Source: UBA9732 sp963599445
GTDB lineage: Bacteria; Spirochaetota; Spirochaetia; Sphaerochaetales; Sphaerochaetaceae
Direction of reading: 5' to 3'
DNA length: 64,000 nt
Assembly: GCA_963599445.1 (NCBI GenBank)
Contig: CAVBWZ010000001.1
Span: 62,001-126,000, forward strand
Of this stretch, positions 33,236 to 41,331 are shown piece by piece (the stretch's first letter is position 1; each line of letters opens with the position of its first letter). The notes under the pieces are model-generated. The model made no database searches, was not told the DNA's origin, and was given only the letters and a program-made list of their open reading frames with translations. The position numbers were made by a program, and so were the translations under genes.

Positions 33236-34903
33236 ATGCAGAAGGTTCAGAAGGATGTCCAGCTTAGACTGCCTCCATGGAAGGCCCTCGATGAAGGAAG
33301 CTTGAGGAAAGCCCTTGGTCTTGGGCGTGACGACAGCTTTGTCATTGTAAAGAAATCCATAGATGCCAGACGCAAGGACGTCATGGTTGACCTCGTCGTG
33401 CGCATAAATCCTGACAAGCCTTTGTATGAGCCAATCCATTTCAAGGACGTTGGATCCTCAGGCCTTTGCAGTGGTTCAAGCTCCAATACCTCTGACAGTA
33501 TCTGCAGTGACGCTTCCTCAATCCATCCAAGTCAGGTCGTCGTTGTAGGAAGCGGCCCTGCTGGGTTGTTTGCAGCCCTCACCCTTCTTGAAAACGGGAT
33601 AAAACCAATAGTGCTTGAACGTGGCCGGGACGTCCATTCCAGGCGGCGCGACATTGCGCTAATATCTACACAGGGGAAAGTGGATCCCCAATCCAACTAC
33701 AGCTTTGGAGAGGGTGGCGCCGGTGCGTTCTCTGACGGCAAGCTCTTCACACGCAGCAAGAAAAGGGGCGAGAACTCAAAGGTCCTGAACATGTTCGTCC
33801 AGTTTGGGGCCCCTGAAAGCATCCTCTACGAAGCCCATCCCCACATAGGAACGGACAAACTCCCCAAAATTGTCGTGGCCATGCGCAATGCCATAATCCA
33901 ACACGGCGGAGAAGTCCGTTTCCAAAGCCAAATGACCGATATAACAATAGAGAACGGCGTTTGCATTGGATGCATAGCCAAGAACCTTGAGACAGGTCAT
34001 GAGGAGGCCATTCTAGGTCCTGTCATTCTTGCTGTAGGCAACGCTGCACGCGATACGTTCCAGATGTTGTTGGACAAGGGCGTCCATTTGGAGGCCAAGG
34101 ATCTTGCAATGGGCGTGCGTCTTGAACATCCCCAACACCTCATAGACTGTATCCAATATCACAATCCAACGGGTAGGGGAGAGTTTCTACCCGCCGCAGA
34201 ATACAGCTTTGCAACTCAGATTCCATTCTTGGAATCCTGCGCCGGTGGCAAGAAAACGCTTGGAGTCTACTCGTTCTGCATGTGCCCCGGAGGATTCGTC
34301 GTCCCCGCCGCATCCAATGCAGACCAAGTCGTCGTCAACGGTATGTCTCCAAGCAGCCGTGGTTCCAAATGGGCCAATAGCGGCATGGTTGTCGAGTTCT
34401 CCACCTCGCTTGCCGGCGATGACGACTATGTCCTTCAAAACCCACTGTGCATGATGGACATCCAGCAAAGGCTCGAATCCGCTGCATTCAAAGCCGCAGG
34501 CTGCACGCAAAAGGCACCATCCCAACGCATGGTCGATTTCATAGAAGGCCGCATCAGTTCATCTCTTCCCGCAACCAGCTACGCACCCGGCCTTACATCC
34601 TGCGACATGAGGGCCGTCCTTCCCTCATTCGCCAGCGAAGCCCTCTCCTCCGCCTTCCAGACCTTTGGTCGCTACGCCCATGGCTTTCTCACCAACGACG
34701 CAATCCTCATTGGCACTGAGACTCGCACTTCGAGTCCAATACGAATCACTCGTCAGCCCGATACCCTTGAGAGTACATCCCTTGCAGGACTCTTTCCCTG
34801 TGGCGAGGGTGCAGGCTATGCCGGTGGCATAGTAAGCGCCGCAGTCGATGGCATCAGATGCGCCTCTTCCTGCATGGAACGTTTCTTCTCAATGTGCATG
34901 TAA
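33236..34903 (+). CDS. FAD-dependent oxidoreductase (COG2509-type uncharacterised dehydrogenase)
   Basis: The chosen start is ATG 33236 (MQKVQKDVQLRL), 555 residues; a TTG six codons earlier is possible. The N-terminal 90 residues are a small domain common to this family (SLRKALGL, FVIVKKSIDARRKDV). The dinucleotide fold follows at VVVVGSGPAGLFAALTL, then GEGGAGAFSDGKL, and the FAD-closing GLFPCGEGAGYAGGIVSAAVDG. The family is of unknown reaction, sometimes described as flavoprotein or geranylgeranyl-reductase-like. No Shine-Dalgarno is evident. Confidence 0.9.
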   Translation: MQKVQKDVQLRLPPWKALDEGSLRKALGLGRDDSFVIVKKSIDARRKDVMVDLVVRINPDKPLYEPIHFKDVGSSGLCSGSSSNTSDSICSDASSIHPSQVVVVGSGPAGLFAALTLLENGIKPIVLERGRDVHSRRRDIALISTQGKVDPQSNYSFGEGGAGAFSDGKLFTRSKKRGENSKVLNMFVQFGAPESILYEAHPHIGTDKLPKIVVAMRNAIIQHGGEVRFQSQMTDITIENGVCIGCIAKNLETGHEEAILGPVILAVGNAARDTFQMLLDKGVHLEAKDLAMGVRLEHPQHLIDCIQYHNPTGRGEFLPAAEYSFATQIPFLESCAGGKKTLGVYSFCMCPGGFVVPAASNADQVVVNGMSPSSRGSKWANSGMVVEFSTSLAGDDDYVLQNPLCMMDIQQRLESAAFKAAGCTQKAPSQRMVDFIEGRISSSLPATSYAPGLTSCDMRAVLPSFASEALSSAFQTFGRYAHGFLTNDAILIGTETRTSSPIRITRQPDTLESTSLAGLFPCGEGAGYAGGIVSAAVDGIRCASSCMERFFSMCM

Positions 34904-34985
34904 AGAAAATGTAAAAAGCTCTGAAACCCTCAAAAGTTTAGTAAAATTATCCTTGCATTTGTTTCATGAATATGGTATGTTGATT

Positions 34986-35068
34986 GTGGCTTGGGGGTCT
35001 TGCTGTGAATTTTTCTCCCCACCCCAATCCTGAAAGCGCAGCGAGACTCCAAGCCTTCTTTTTTTGTT
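34986..35068 (+). ncRNA. Putative structured small RNA or long-stem terminator
   Basis: GGCTTGG (34989-34995) pairs with CCAAGCC (35050-35056), and GTCTTGCTG pairs with CAGCGAGAC inside it, giving about 16 pairs with a small bulge, followed by TTCTTTTTTTG. Upstream, TTGCAT and TATGTT are separated by 17 bases and would start transcription near 34986, at the foot of the hairpin. It shows neither the 4.5S RNA core motif nor other RNA families I know. It could instead simply be the terminator of the FAD-protein gene. Confidence 0.45.
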
Positions 35069-35173
35069 CTTTGAACCATCTTCTGCGTCGTTGCACTCGG
35101 GCTGTGCACATAGCACTATCCCTCGTTTGCATCCTTGAATATGGCCCAAATAACTGCGAAAGCGAGCTTTCTT

Positions 35174-35233
35174 GTTCTTTGCGTGGTCTTGTTTTGCATA
35201 AAAGATGGAAAAATGCCTCTTTATGCAAAGAAC
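35174..35233. repeat. Nested inverted repeats in the MBL-gene upstream region
   Basis: GTTCTTTGC (35174-35182) is mirrored by GCAAAGAAC (35225-35233), and TTTGCATAAAAGA (35193-35205) pairs with TCTTTATGCAAA (35218-35229) with one bulge. No T-run follows. The gap 34904-35431 (528 bases) otherwise contains only the putative small RNA and the repeats at 35281-35358. Confidence 0.55.
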
Positions 35234-35280
35234 GTTTAATGATTTTGAAAAAGGGTCGTTTTTATTGAATACCGTTTTGT

Positions 35281-35358
35281 ATTCTTTTCGAGAAAACGGC
35301 GGTTTGGATAGAAAAAAGTATATCGAAAACGCAAAAAACAGGATTTGGATAGAAAAAA
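35281..35358 (+). repeat. Direct-repeat element related to the three-arm family, copy C
   Basis: TTTGGATAGAAAAAA occurs exactly at 35303-35317 and 35344-35358, a 41-base period. Each is preceded by a CGAgAAAACgGC or CGAAAACGCAAAAAAC block, recalling the flanks of copy A. The central inverted arm seen in copies A, B and D is not preserved. Confidence 0.5.
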
Positions 35359-35431
35359 TGAGTGCCTACAAGTGAGTATTGTAATGGCGTACTGTAACGT
35401 GGCAAAATGTATGGCTAGGAAAACTCGGCAA

Positions 35432-36034
35432 ATGGATGAAATCAGAATAAACGAGAAAATCAGCTACATCCCATCTCATGAAGAACCTTTGTCGGCGGAG
35501 ATTGGTATCATACGAGAGAATGACGCAACTTGGCTGTATGATGTCGGTAGTGGGAAAAACGGCATTATGGCTGTGAATGAAAGATATAACGTTGTTCTGT
35601 CTCATTTTCACCAAGACCACACAGCCAATATCGATAGGATTCAAACGAAAGAGCTTTTCGTGTCCAAGGAAACTTTCACCCATATCCACAAAGGGACGGT
35701 TGTATACGATGACCTGACGATAGGAAACCTTCATGTTTTCCATTTGCCTTCCAGTCATGCCAAAGGATGTCTTGGATTGGAGGTTGACAATACCTATGCC
35801 TTCATTGGCGATGCCACCTACTGCAAGGTCCAAAACGGTTGCTATGTCTACAATGCCCAGCTCTTGAAGGAAGAGATCGAAACGTTGGAGAATCTGAAGG
35901 CTACGTTCCTGCTTGTCAGCCACTTTGCAGGTTTCGTGCGTAGGAAAGAGGATGTGGTGGCGGAATTGAAAGCAATCTACGAAACAAGGGATTCTAGTTC
36001 CCCAGAGATTGTGATTGGAAGGGTTGCTGAATAA
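35432..36034 (+). CDS. Metallo-beta-lactamase-fold hydrolase
   Basis: The 200-residue reading from ATG 35432 (MDEIRINEKISYIP) covers the fold; earlier starts at 35345, 35384 or 35408 would add an unsupported Lys/Arg/Cys-rich leader. Metal ligands are visible: LSHFHQDH (HxHxDH), LPSSHAKGCLG, FIGDATY and SHFAG. The enzyme should be a binuclear zinc hydrolase; the substrate (thioester, phosphoester or other) is unknown. Its 5' region is unusually AT-rich and full of repeats (copy C overlaps the longest start). Confidence 0.85.
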   Translation: MDEIRINEKISYIPSHEEPLSAEIGIIRENDATWLYDVGSGKNGIMAVNERYNVVLSHFHQDHTANIDRIQTKELFVSKETFTHIHKGTVVYDDLTIGNLHVFHLPSSHAKGCLGLEVDNTYAFIGDATYCKVQNGCYVYNAQLLKEEIETLENLKATFLLVSHFAGFVRRKEDVVAELKAIYETRDSSSPEIVIGRVAE

Positions 36035-36218
36035 CAACAATACGTTATGGAGGAACTTTCAAAACTATGCTTTGTGCGGAATGGACATGGATTGCCGAGA
36101 TGGAAGCCGTCTGAAGCGACTGAGATAATACTTTGTGTATTATGAAGTTGCTGAAGGCGTGGTTCCAGCCGTGCAGGGCATGGCCAGGACGCATGAAGGA
36201 GTTTTGAAAGTTGCTCTA

Positions 36219-36247
36219 TGGACAAAAGCGGCGGGTTTGGTTATAGT
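36219..36247 (+). promoter_or_regulatory. Promoter of tRNA-Val
   Basis: TGGACA (36219-36224), 17-base spacer, TATAGT (36242-36247), ending 11 bases before the tRNA. Confidence 0.75.
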
Positions 36248-36258
36248 AAGGTGCAATC

Positions 36259-36330
36259 GGGCGTGTAACTCAGTGGGAGAGTGCCACCTTCACACGGTGG
36301 AAGTCGTTGGTTCAAACCCAATCGCGCCTA
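36259..36330 (+). tRNA. tRNA-Val (anticodon CAC)
   Basis: The acceptor GGGCGTG pairs with CGCGCCT (terminal G-U and one U-G), discriminator A. The anticodon stem CCACC/GGTGG closes TTCACAC with anticodon CAC. The T-loop is TTCAAAC. CCA is not encoded. Confidence 0.96.
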
Positions 36331-36336
36331 TAGGAC

Positions 36337-36368
36337 AAGGCTGTAGCTCGAAGCTGCAGCCTTTTTGT
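36337..36368 (+). terminator. Terminator of tRNA-Val
   Basis: AAGGCTGTAGCT pairs with AGCTGCAGCCTT (one mismatch) and is followed by TTTTTGTTT. Confidence 0.85.
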
Positions 36369-36415
36369 TTGTACTGGAAATACTGGCATAAAACATTGAA
36401 TAAGAGGCGGGGGAA

Positions 36416-37150
36416 ATGGATTTCACACAAAGGCTTTTGGATAGGACGATTGAGCTTAGAACTCAGGTGGATGCGCTCAAGTTCACGTTCGATGGGTATA
36501 TCTACAATCCCTTGGACTATGCTTGGCAGCCGCACTCGGAATATTTGAAAAGATATGTATGCAGAGGGGCGAAGGCCTTTTTCCTTGGAATGAACCCAGG
36601 TCCCTTTGGTATGATGCAGACGGGGGTGCCTTTTGGTGAGGTAGGCTTCGTGAAAACCTGGATGGACATTGAAGCTCCTGTCGGCAAGCCAAGTAACGAA
36701 CATCCAGGACGCCCTGTCCTTGGCTTCGAGTGCAAAAGATCCGAGGTGAGCGGCAAGCGCCTTTGGGGTCTTTTCTCTCAGGAATACGACACGTCGGACG
36801 AATTCTTCAAGAACAACAGCGTATTCAACTACTGCCCGCTTGGATTCCTTGAGCCTGGAAGGACAGCCAAGAACTTTACGCCCGACAAACTCAGGAAGGA
36901 GGAACGCACAGCCCTTGAGGATGTGTGCGATTCATACCTCAGGGACGTCATTGCAATGATACAGCCGCAGGTCCTCATTGGCGTTGGAAAGTATGCACAG
37001 GCAAAGCTTCAAAGTGTGAACGACGACCCTTCAAGATCCGTGATCTCCATAATCCATCCAAGCCCAGGGAACCCGCAGGCCAACAACGGATGGGCGGAGA
37101 AGACGATTGCAACGCTTTCCAATGCAGGGGTGTGGAAATGCCAGCATTGA
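36416..37150 (+). CDS. SMUG-type uracil-DNA glycosylase
   Basis: The 244-residue enzyme removes uracil (and oxidised pyrimidines) from DNA in base-excision repair. The water-activating loop is FFLGMNPGPFGMMQTGVPFG, and the DNA-intercalation loop is IIHPSPGNPQANNGW; both are diagnostic of SMUG1, a family found mainly in animals with scattered bacterial members. The start is ATG 36416, after AGGCGGGGGAA. It overlaps ispE by 13 bases. Confidence 0.92.
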   Translation: MDFTQRLLDRTIELRTQVDALKFTFDGYIYNPLDYAWQPHSEYLKRYVCRGAKAFFLGMNPGPFGMMQTGVPFGEVGFVKTWMDIEAPVGKPSNEHPGRPVLGFECKRSEVSGKRLWGLFSQEYDTSDEFFKNNSVFNYCPLGFLEPGRTAKNFTPDKLRKEERTALEDVCDSYLRDVIAMIQPQVLIGVGKYAQAKLQSVNDDPSRSVISIIHPSPGNPQANNGWAEKTIATLSNAGVWKCQH

Positions 37151-37938
37151 CCGTAAATGCATACGCCAAGGTGAATTGGCATTTGGCCGTGGGGGAGCGT
37201 CGTTCTGATGGGTATCACTCAATAGCATCGGTCTTCCAAAAGGCCAGCCTGCACGATGTCGTGACAGTGTCCATGCAGGGAAACCAATCCCGGACCGTCG
37301 TCGTGGGGCTTGAGGACTACGTCCAATCAGGCCATTCCACGGTTGACAAGGCCATTGCCCTTTGGCGCAATGCCACCCTCTCCAAGGCCGATATCCTTGT
37401 GTCCATCGAAAAGAACATCCCCGTACAAAGCGGTCTGGGAGGTGGGTCGTCGGATGCCGCTGCGGTCCTGCTTGCGCTCGATTCGCTTGCGGAGGAGAAG
37501 CTCCCGTTCGAGGAGTTGTGCAGGCTTGGGCTTGAGGTGGGTTGCGACGTACCGTTCTTCATGTACGGCTGCGATGCCGCATGCGTGTTTGGAATAGGGG
37601 AGAAGGTCGTCCCCATAGAGGCCCGCCACGATTTCAGGGGCTTTATAATAATTCCTGACGGCGAAAAGATTTCGACCGCTGCGGCATACAATGAATTGGA
37701 CAAGAGGGAATGCGTTTTGGAGCTGGACTCGTGCGATGCGCTTTCCAAAGAATACACAAAACCCTACGAGGAATGGTGCTTCAGAAACGATTTCGAGCTG
37801 GTCAACAAACGACCGAACCTTGTGTTGGAAGAAGGCGAGCGTCTTATGCTTACAGGAAGCGGGAGCTGTTGGGTGCTTCTCTCCAATAGGAAAGAGCTCT
37901 GTTGCAATGGTTTTTCAGCCGTGCCTGTGACGTTCTAG
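37138..37938 (+). CDS. ispE: 4-diphosphocytidyl-2-C-methyl-D-erythritol kinase
   Basis: IspE phosphorylates CDP-methylerythritol in the MEP isoprenoid pathway. The 266-residue GHMP kinase has AYAKVNWHLAVGERRSDGYH near the N-terminus, the ATP loop PVQSGLGGGSSDAAAVL, and C-terminal LTGSGSCWVLL. The start is ATG 37138 inside the end of the SMUG gene; a longer in-frame reading overlaps it too far. Isoprenoid synthesis is therefore by the MEP route. Confidence 0.95.
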   Translation: MPALTVNAYAKVNWHLAVGERRSDGYHSIASVFQKASLHDVVTVSMQGNQSRTVVVGLEDYVQSGHSTVDKAIALWRNATLSKADILVSIEKNIPVQSGLGGGSSDAAAVLLALDSLAEEKLPFEELCRLGLEVGCDVPFFMYGCDAACVFGIGEKVVPIEARHDFRGFIIIPDGEKISTAAAYNELDKRECVLELDSCDALSKEYTKPYEEWCFRNDFELVNKRPNLVLEEGERLMLTGSGSCWVLLSNRKELCCNGFSAVPVTF

Positions 37939-37973
37939 AAAGGTCTTGAAAACTCTTCGCCTCTATAAAAAAA

Positions 37974-38045
37974 CTGGCCGTGGTAGAATCGAACTACCAC
38001 AGCCGGAGCCAAAACCCGGTGCCCTAACCATTAGGCTAACGGCCA
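37974..38045 (-). tRNA. tRNA-Gln (anticodon TTG)
   Basis: On the minus strand the acceptor TGGCCGT pairs with ACGGCCA, discriminator G. The stem CCGGG/TCCGG closes TTTTGGC with anticodon TTG. The T-arm is GTGGTAGTTCGATTCTACCAC. CCA is not encoded; a T-run follows at once and serves as terminator. Confidence 0.96.
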
Positions 38046-38058
38046 ATTCGCTCAAATA

Positions 38059-38802
38059 CTACTTGAGTTGGAACACAATGTCAACGTTGGATGTGACCGT
38101 AAGTGGTCCGGTAGGGGCTTCCGTTGCGTAGGATTCGTCTGCTACGGATGCCTTTGCGTACATCACTGCTCCAGTCTCAAGGGTGTTCCTTGCATATGAC
38201 GAATATCCATCCTGAATTGTGACGGGCTCTCCAAGCTCAAGGCCTGCGGCCTTTGCATAGATCTGGGCCTTGGTCAAGGCATCCTGATATGCAAGCTCCC
38301 TAGCCTGGTTCTCTGCCTCCTTCCTGTCTGTCGAATCGAACGAGACGTTGTAGAAGGAAATGCCTGATACGTTGGAGCCGATTGCGTCTGCAAGAGGAGC
38401 GAATGCATCTATGTCATAGAGCCTTACATAGACCGTCTGGTCGACCTCTTCGCCAACCTTTGTCTGAACTCCGTCCTTCCATGCGTACTTTGTGGAGAAG
38501 TTGAGGGCTGTGGTAGAAATGTCCTTGTCTTCTATTCCACTGTCCCTGATGATGGAAAGGATCTGGCTCATCTTCTTGTTCGTCGCCTGCTGGGCTTCGC
38601 CTGTCGTCTCGGCCGTCTCAGACACTTCGATTCTGAACGACACCATGTCCGCTTCAAGGCTTACCGTTCCTGTTCCTGAAACGCTTATTGTCTTCTCTGT
38701 CTGGGTCTTTGCTCCTGTCATGCTTGCGCACGAAACTGCAAGGAAAAGGCACATTGCTGCGACTGCAAGCATGGCCATGATGTTTTTAGTCTGTTTTGTC
38801 AT
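38059..38802 (-). CDS. SIMPL-domain (DUF541) lipoprotein
   Basis: The 247-residue protein starts with a lipoprotein signal (MAMLAVAAMCLFLAVSCAS, lipobox AVSC) and is then a SIMPL/DUF541 domain: ISVSGTGTVSLEADMVSFRIEVSE, the helix QATNKKMSQILSIIRDSGIEDKDI and the C-terminal TSNVDIVFQL. The family is periplasmic (YggE-like, BP26) with roles in oxidative stress or channel-like assemblies, not firmly known. Its stop lies just upstream of tRNA-Gln on the same strand. Confidence 0.9.
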   Translation of the reverse strand: MTKQTKNIMAMLAVAAMCLFLAVSCASMTGAKTQTEKTISVSGTGTVSLEADMVSFRIEVSETAETTGEAQQATNKKMSQILSIIRDSGIEDKDISTTALNFSTKYAWKDGVQTKVGEEVDQTVYVRLYDIDAFAPLADAIGSNVSGISFYNVSFDSTDRKEAENQARELAYQDALTKAQIYAKAAGLELGEPVTIQDGYSSYARNTLETGAVMYAKASVADESYATEAPTGPLTVTSNVDIVFQLK

Positions 38803-38999
38803 AGTGAACTCTCCTATTCAATTGGTCAAACCAACCAACATGGAAAAAGATACCAAGTCTTTGTAAAAAGACAAACGAAGACGACAAAGGGGTGGTTAAA
38901 GTTCAACTTTGGACTGTTCTGTGAAGAGAAAACATGAGAACATGGTCATACTGCCAAATGGCATTGTGGGTTATGCGACTGTTGTTCTCGGATTTTTCA

Positions 39000-39037
39000 G
39001 GAGGGTTGCAAACCTCTCTCCTTCCAAGCAACCCTCC
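39000..39037. other. Strong hairpin after the FtsH-like gene
   Basis: GGAGGGTTGC (39000-39009) pairs with GCAACCCTCC (39028-39037). It is downstream of the minus-strand AAA gene and could stop its transcription, although the T-tract is missing. The rest of the gap 38803-39063 shows no gene. Confidence 0.5.
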
Positions 39038-39063
39038 GCTCTGTATCTGTTGGACTCCGACCT

Positions 39064-40257
39064 CTACCTCTTGGTTGTCTTTGGCTTGGATGCAAGTCTT
39101 GAGCCCGTCTTCGCAGCGGCGTCCAATATATCCTGGACCGATATCTCTGAGTTCCGCTGTATGGCTGTTGCACAGGCTTCGTTCAGGACCGCTTCTATTG
39201 CAGAGCAGCTGAGGCCGTCGAACGATGCGGCAAGCGTGGCTTCGTCAAGGTCGTCGCCAAGCTTCTTGTCCTTGGTGTATATCTCAACGAGCTTGAGCCT
39301 TGTCGCATAGTCGGGTTCACCTATATGGTATTTGAGGTCGAATCGGCCGGGTCTGACCAATGCAGGGTCAAGCGATGCGAACGAGTTCGTAGCGGCTATG
39401 ACCAAAAGGCCGTTGTTTGCGGTAAAGCCGTCCATTTCGTTGAGCATGGCTGTGATTATCCTGTTGTTCTCCTTGTCTATGCCTGTTCCGGCATAGTTTC
39501 GTCTTTCTCCAATGCTGTCGAACTCGTCTATGAACACTATGCATGGCTTGTTCCTGTTGGCCTTGGAAAAGAGCATACGGATCTTTCGTGAACCCATTGA
39601 CATCATGGCGCTTTGGAAGTCGGCACCCTTTGTGGCTATGAACCTGACACCCGCTTCCTGTGCAAGCGCCTTTGCAAAAAGCGTCTTTCCGTTTCCCGGT
39701 GGCCCCTCCAGAATCACACCTTTGACCTGTCTTACACCTTTGCCCTTATAGGCATTTGGATTCTTGAGGACATCCACTAGGAACATCATGTCCTTCTTGA
39801 GCCCATCCATGCCTGCAATGTCATCGAACTTCACACCTGTGTGTTTTACAACCTTGAACGTCTTTCTGCTGTATTGGATGAGCTTGATGGCTCCAAATGC
39901 AATCAAGCCTATGAAAAACACATTGAAGACCATGTCCATGACATTGTTGAATGCGTCATTGCCCTTGGTCTCATCCGTGACTTCTATGTCATGCTCCAAC
40001 ATGTCACGTACAAAGCCGTCGTAGTTTGGATTTGAAGTCTTCAAGGTTCTGCCGTCTGAGGTGAACGTGACAAAGTCGTTTCCAATGGTCACCGACTGCA
40101 CTTCATTGAGATTGACCATTTCAATGAAGTCCTTATATGGGACATGCTGCGTGCCGTCTTTGTCCAAGTCTATGACACCAGCAATGTTCAATGCCAGAAT
40201 CAAGGCTGCGACTGCGAGCACCGCTATGAATACGAACGAAAGCTTTCTGTTTTTCAT
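39064..40257 (-). CDS. FtsH-like membrane AAA+ ATPase lacking the protease domain
   Basis: The 397-residue protein has the FtsH layout up to the ATPase: helix 1 (LSFVFIAVLAVAALILALNI), a periplasmic domain (VPYKDFIEMVNLNEVQSVTIG), helix 2 (about 108-125), then AAA+ with GPPGNGKT near 184, IVFIDEFDSIG and the second region of homology ATNSFASLDPALVRPGRFD. After the lid helices it ends at KPKTTKR, with no M41 domain and no HExxH. A complete ftsH lies 2.5 kb away on the other strand. It may be an unfoldase, or an adaptor or partner in mixed hexamers. Confidence 0.88.
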   Translation of the reverse strand: MKNRKLSFVFIAVLAVAALILALNIAGVIDLDKDGTQHVPYKDFIEMVNLNEVQSVTIGNDFVTFTSDGRTLKTSNPNYDGFVRDMLEHDIEVTDETKGNDAFNNVMDMVFNVFFIGLIAFGAIKLIQYSRKTFKVVKHTGVKFDDIAGMDGLKKDMMFLVDVLKNPNAYKGKGVRQVKGVILEGPPGNGKTLFAKALAQEAGVRFIATKGADFQSAMMSMGSRKIRMLFSKANRNKPCIVFIDEFDSIGERRNYAGTGIDKENNRIITAMLNEMDGFTANNGLLVIAATNSFASLDPALVRPGRFDLKYHIGEPDYATRLKLVEIYTKDKKLGDDLDEATLAASFDGLSCSAIEAVLNEACATAIQRNSEISVQDILDAAAKTGSRLASKPKTTKR

Positions 40258-40442
40258 AATTGTGTATGGTACACCTTATCGTCTGCCTTTTGAAGGACTT
40301 GCCATGGTGAAAATATGGACACATTTGGATTTGTCTGCTATAGTTGCTGACGTTCGGCTTGCAGCCGGATCAATTCAATGGTAGTTGGGCGTCCTTTTGG
40401 GGATTCCAGTCTGGACGGCACCAACGAGAGTAGGAGAACACC

Positions 40443-40724
40443 ATGGTTACAATCAACGCAACACTCAGAAAGGAAGACTTTGGTTCCGCAGGTTCGAGAA
40501 GACTTGTCCGCGCCGGTTACCTTCCTGCAGAGATGTACGGCAAGGATGGAAACATCCACATCGTCCTCAACGCACACGATTTCGATCTCGACCTCAGAAA
40601 GGTTGGAGTTGGAATGGAGTGTGAGATCGCCCTTGAAGGCAAGACCTACAAGTGCGTCCTCAAGGCTCTTCAGGAAAACGTCATGTATGGAACACTCCTT
40701 CATGCCGATTTCCAGATCGTATGA
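40443..40724 (+). CDS. rplY: 50S ribosomal protein bL25 (short form)
   Basis: The 93-residue protein is the 5S-rRNA-binding L25 domain without the C-terminal TL5/CTC extension: TINATLRKEDFGSAGSRRLVRAGYLPAEMYG at the N-terminus and a C-terminal YKCVLKALQENVMYGTLLHADFQIV. AGGAG lies 6 bases before ATG 40443. The stop is 7 bases before pth; the rplY-pth order is common in bacteria. Confidence 0.92.
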   Translation: MVTINATLRKEDFGSAGSRRLVRAGYLPAEMYGKDGNIHIVLNAHDFDLDLRKVGVGMECEIALEGKTYKCVLKALQENVMYGTLLHADFQIV

Positions 40725-40731
40725 TGGTCGC

Positions 40732-41331
40732 ATGATTGTCGTAATGGGCCTGGGCAATCCAGGTGCGTCCTATGAGCACACCAGACACAACGTAGGGTTT
40801 GATGCCGTGGACAAAGCAGCAGCGTTTCTTCAAGTGAAGTTGAGGAAACGCTGTTTCCGTCTATACAGGGAGGCCAAGGTCCTTGGCCCCTTGGAATCCT
40901 CATCTGCAAAGTCGAAATCGATGGTCCAAAAGGCTTCCCTTGTAGAACCTTTGACGTATATGAATGCAAGTGGGGACATTGTAAGGTTCTTCGACAGTGC
41001 CAGCGACTTTGTAGTTGTGTGTGACAACATGGATCTTGCCGCAGGTGGTCTTCGCATAAGGAAAGGCGGTGGTACCTCTGGGCAGAAGGGCCTGGGCAGC
41101 ATTGCCCAGCAGCTTGGCAGAAGCGATTTCCTTCGCATCTACATTGGCATTGGAAGACCTCTGGATGGCAGTACTGTCGTTGACCATGTCCTTGGCCGTG
41201 AGCCTGACGGCGAAAGGAAGAATGCAATAGAGAAAGCCATCGACGATGCGGCGATGGCGATAGTCAGATACATAGGTGGAGCCACCGTTGAAGAGCTGCA
41301 GCTTGAATACAATAGAAAAGGACTTCTCTGA
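40732..41331 (+). CDS. pth: Peptidyl-tRNA hydrolase
   Basis: Pth releases tRNA from drop-off peptidyl-tRNA. The 199-residue protein shows GLGNPGASYEHTRHNVGF (catalytic His), EPLTYMNASG, and the DNMDLAAGGLRIRKGGGTSGQKGL block with the second catalytic Asp. The start is ATG 40732. The segment between the catalytic His and LTYMN has extra basic and Ser residues (LESSSAKSKSMVQKAS) and is less conserved than usual. It overlaps the likely tilS start. Confidence 0.94.
   Translation: MIVVMGLGNPGASYEHTRHNVGFDAVDKAAAFLQVKLRKRCFRLYREAKVLGPLESSSAKSKSMVQKASLVEPLTYMNASGDIVRFFDSASDFVVVCDNMDLAAGGLRIRKGGGTSGQKGLGSIAQQLGRSDFLRIYIGIGRPLDGSTVVDHVLGREPDGERKNAIEKAIDDAAMAIVRYIGGATVEELQLEYNRKGLL

Noticed and set aside
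34986..35068. 4.5S (SRP) or 6S RNA
   Set aside because: The conserved SRP GGAAG/AGCAG core is absent and the length is too short for 6S; kept only as an unnamed structured RNA.
36046..36144. 32-codon frame upstream of tRNA-Val
   Set aside because: Too short, no known pattern and only a chance GGAG nearby.
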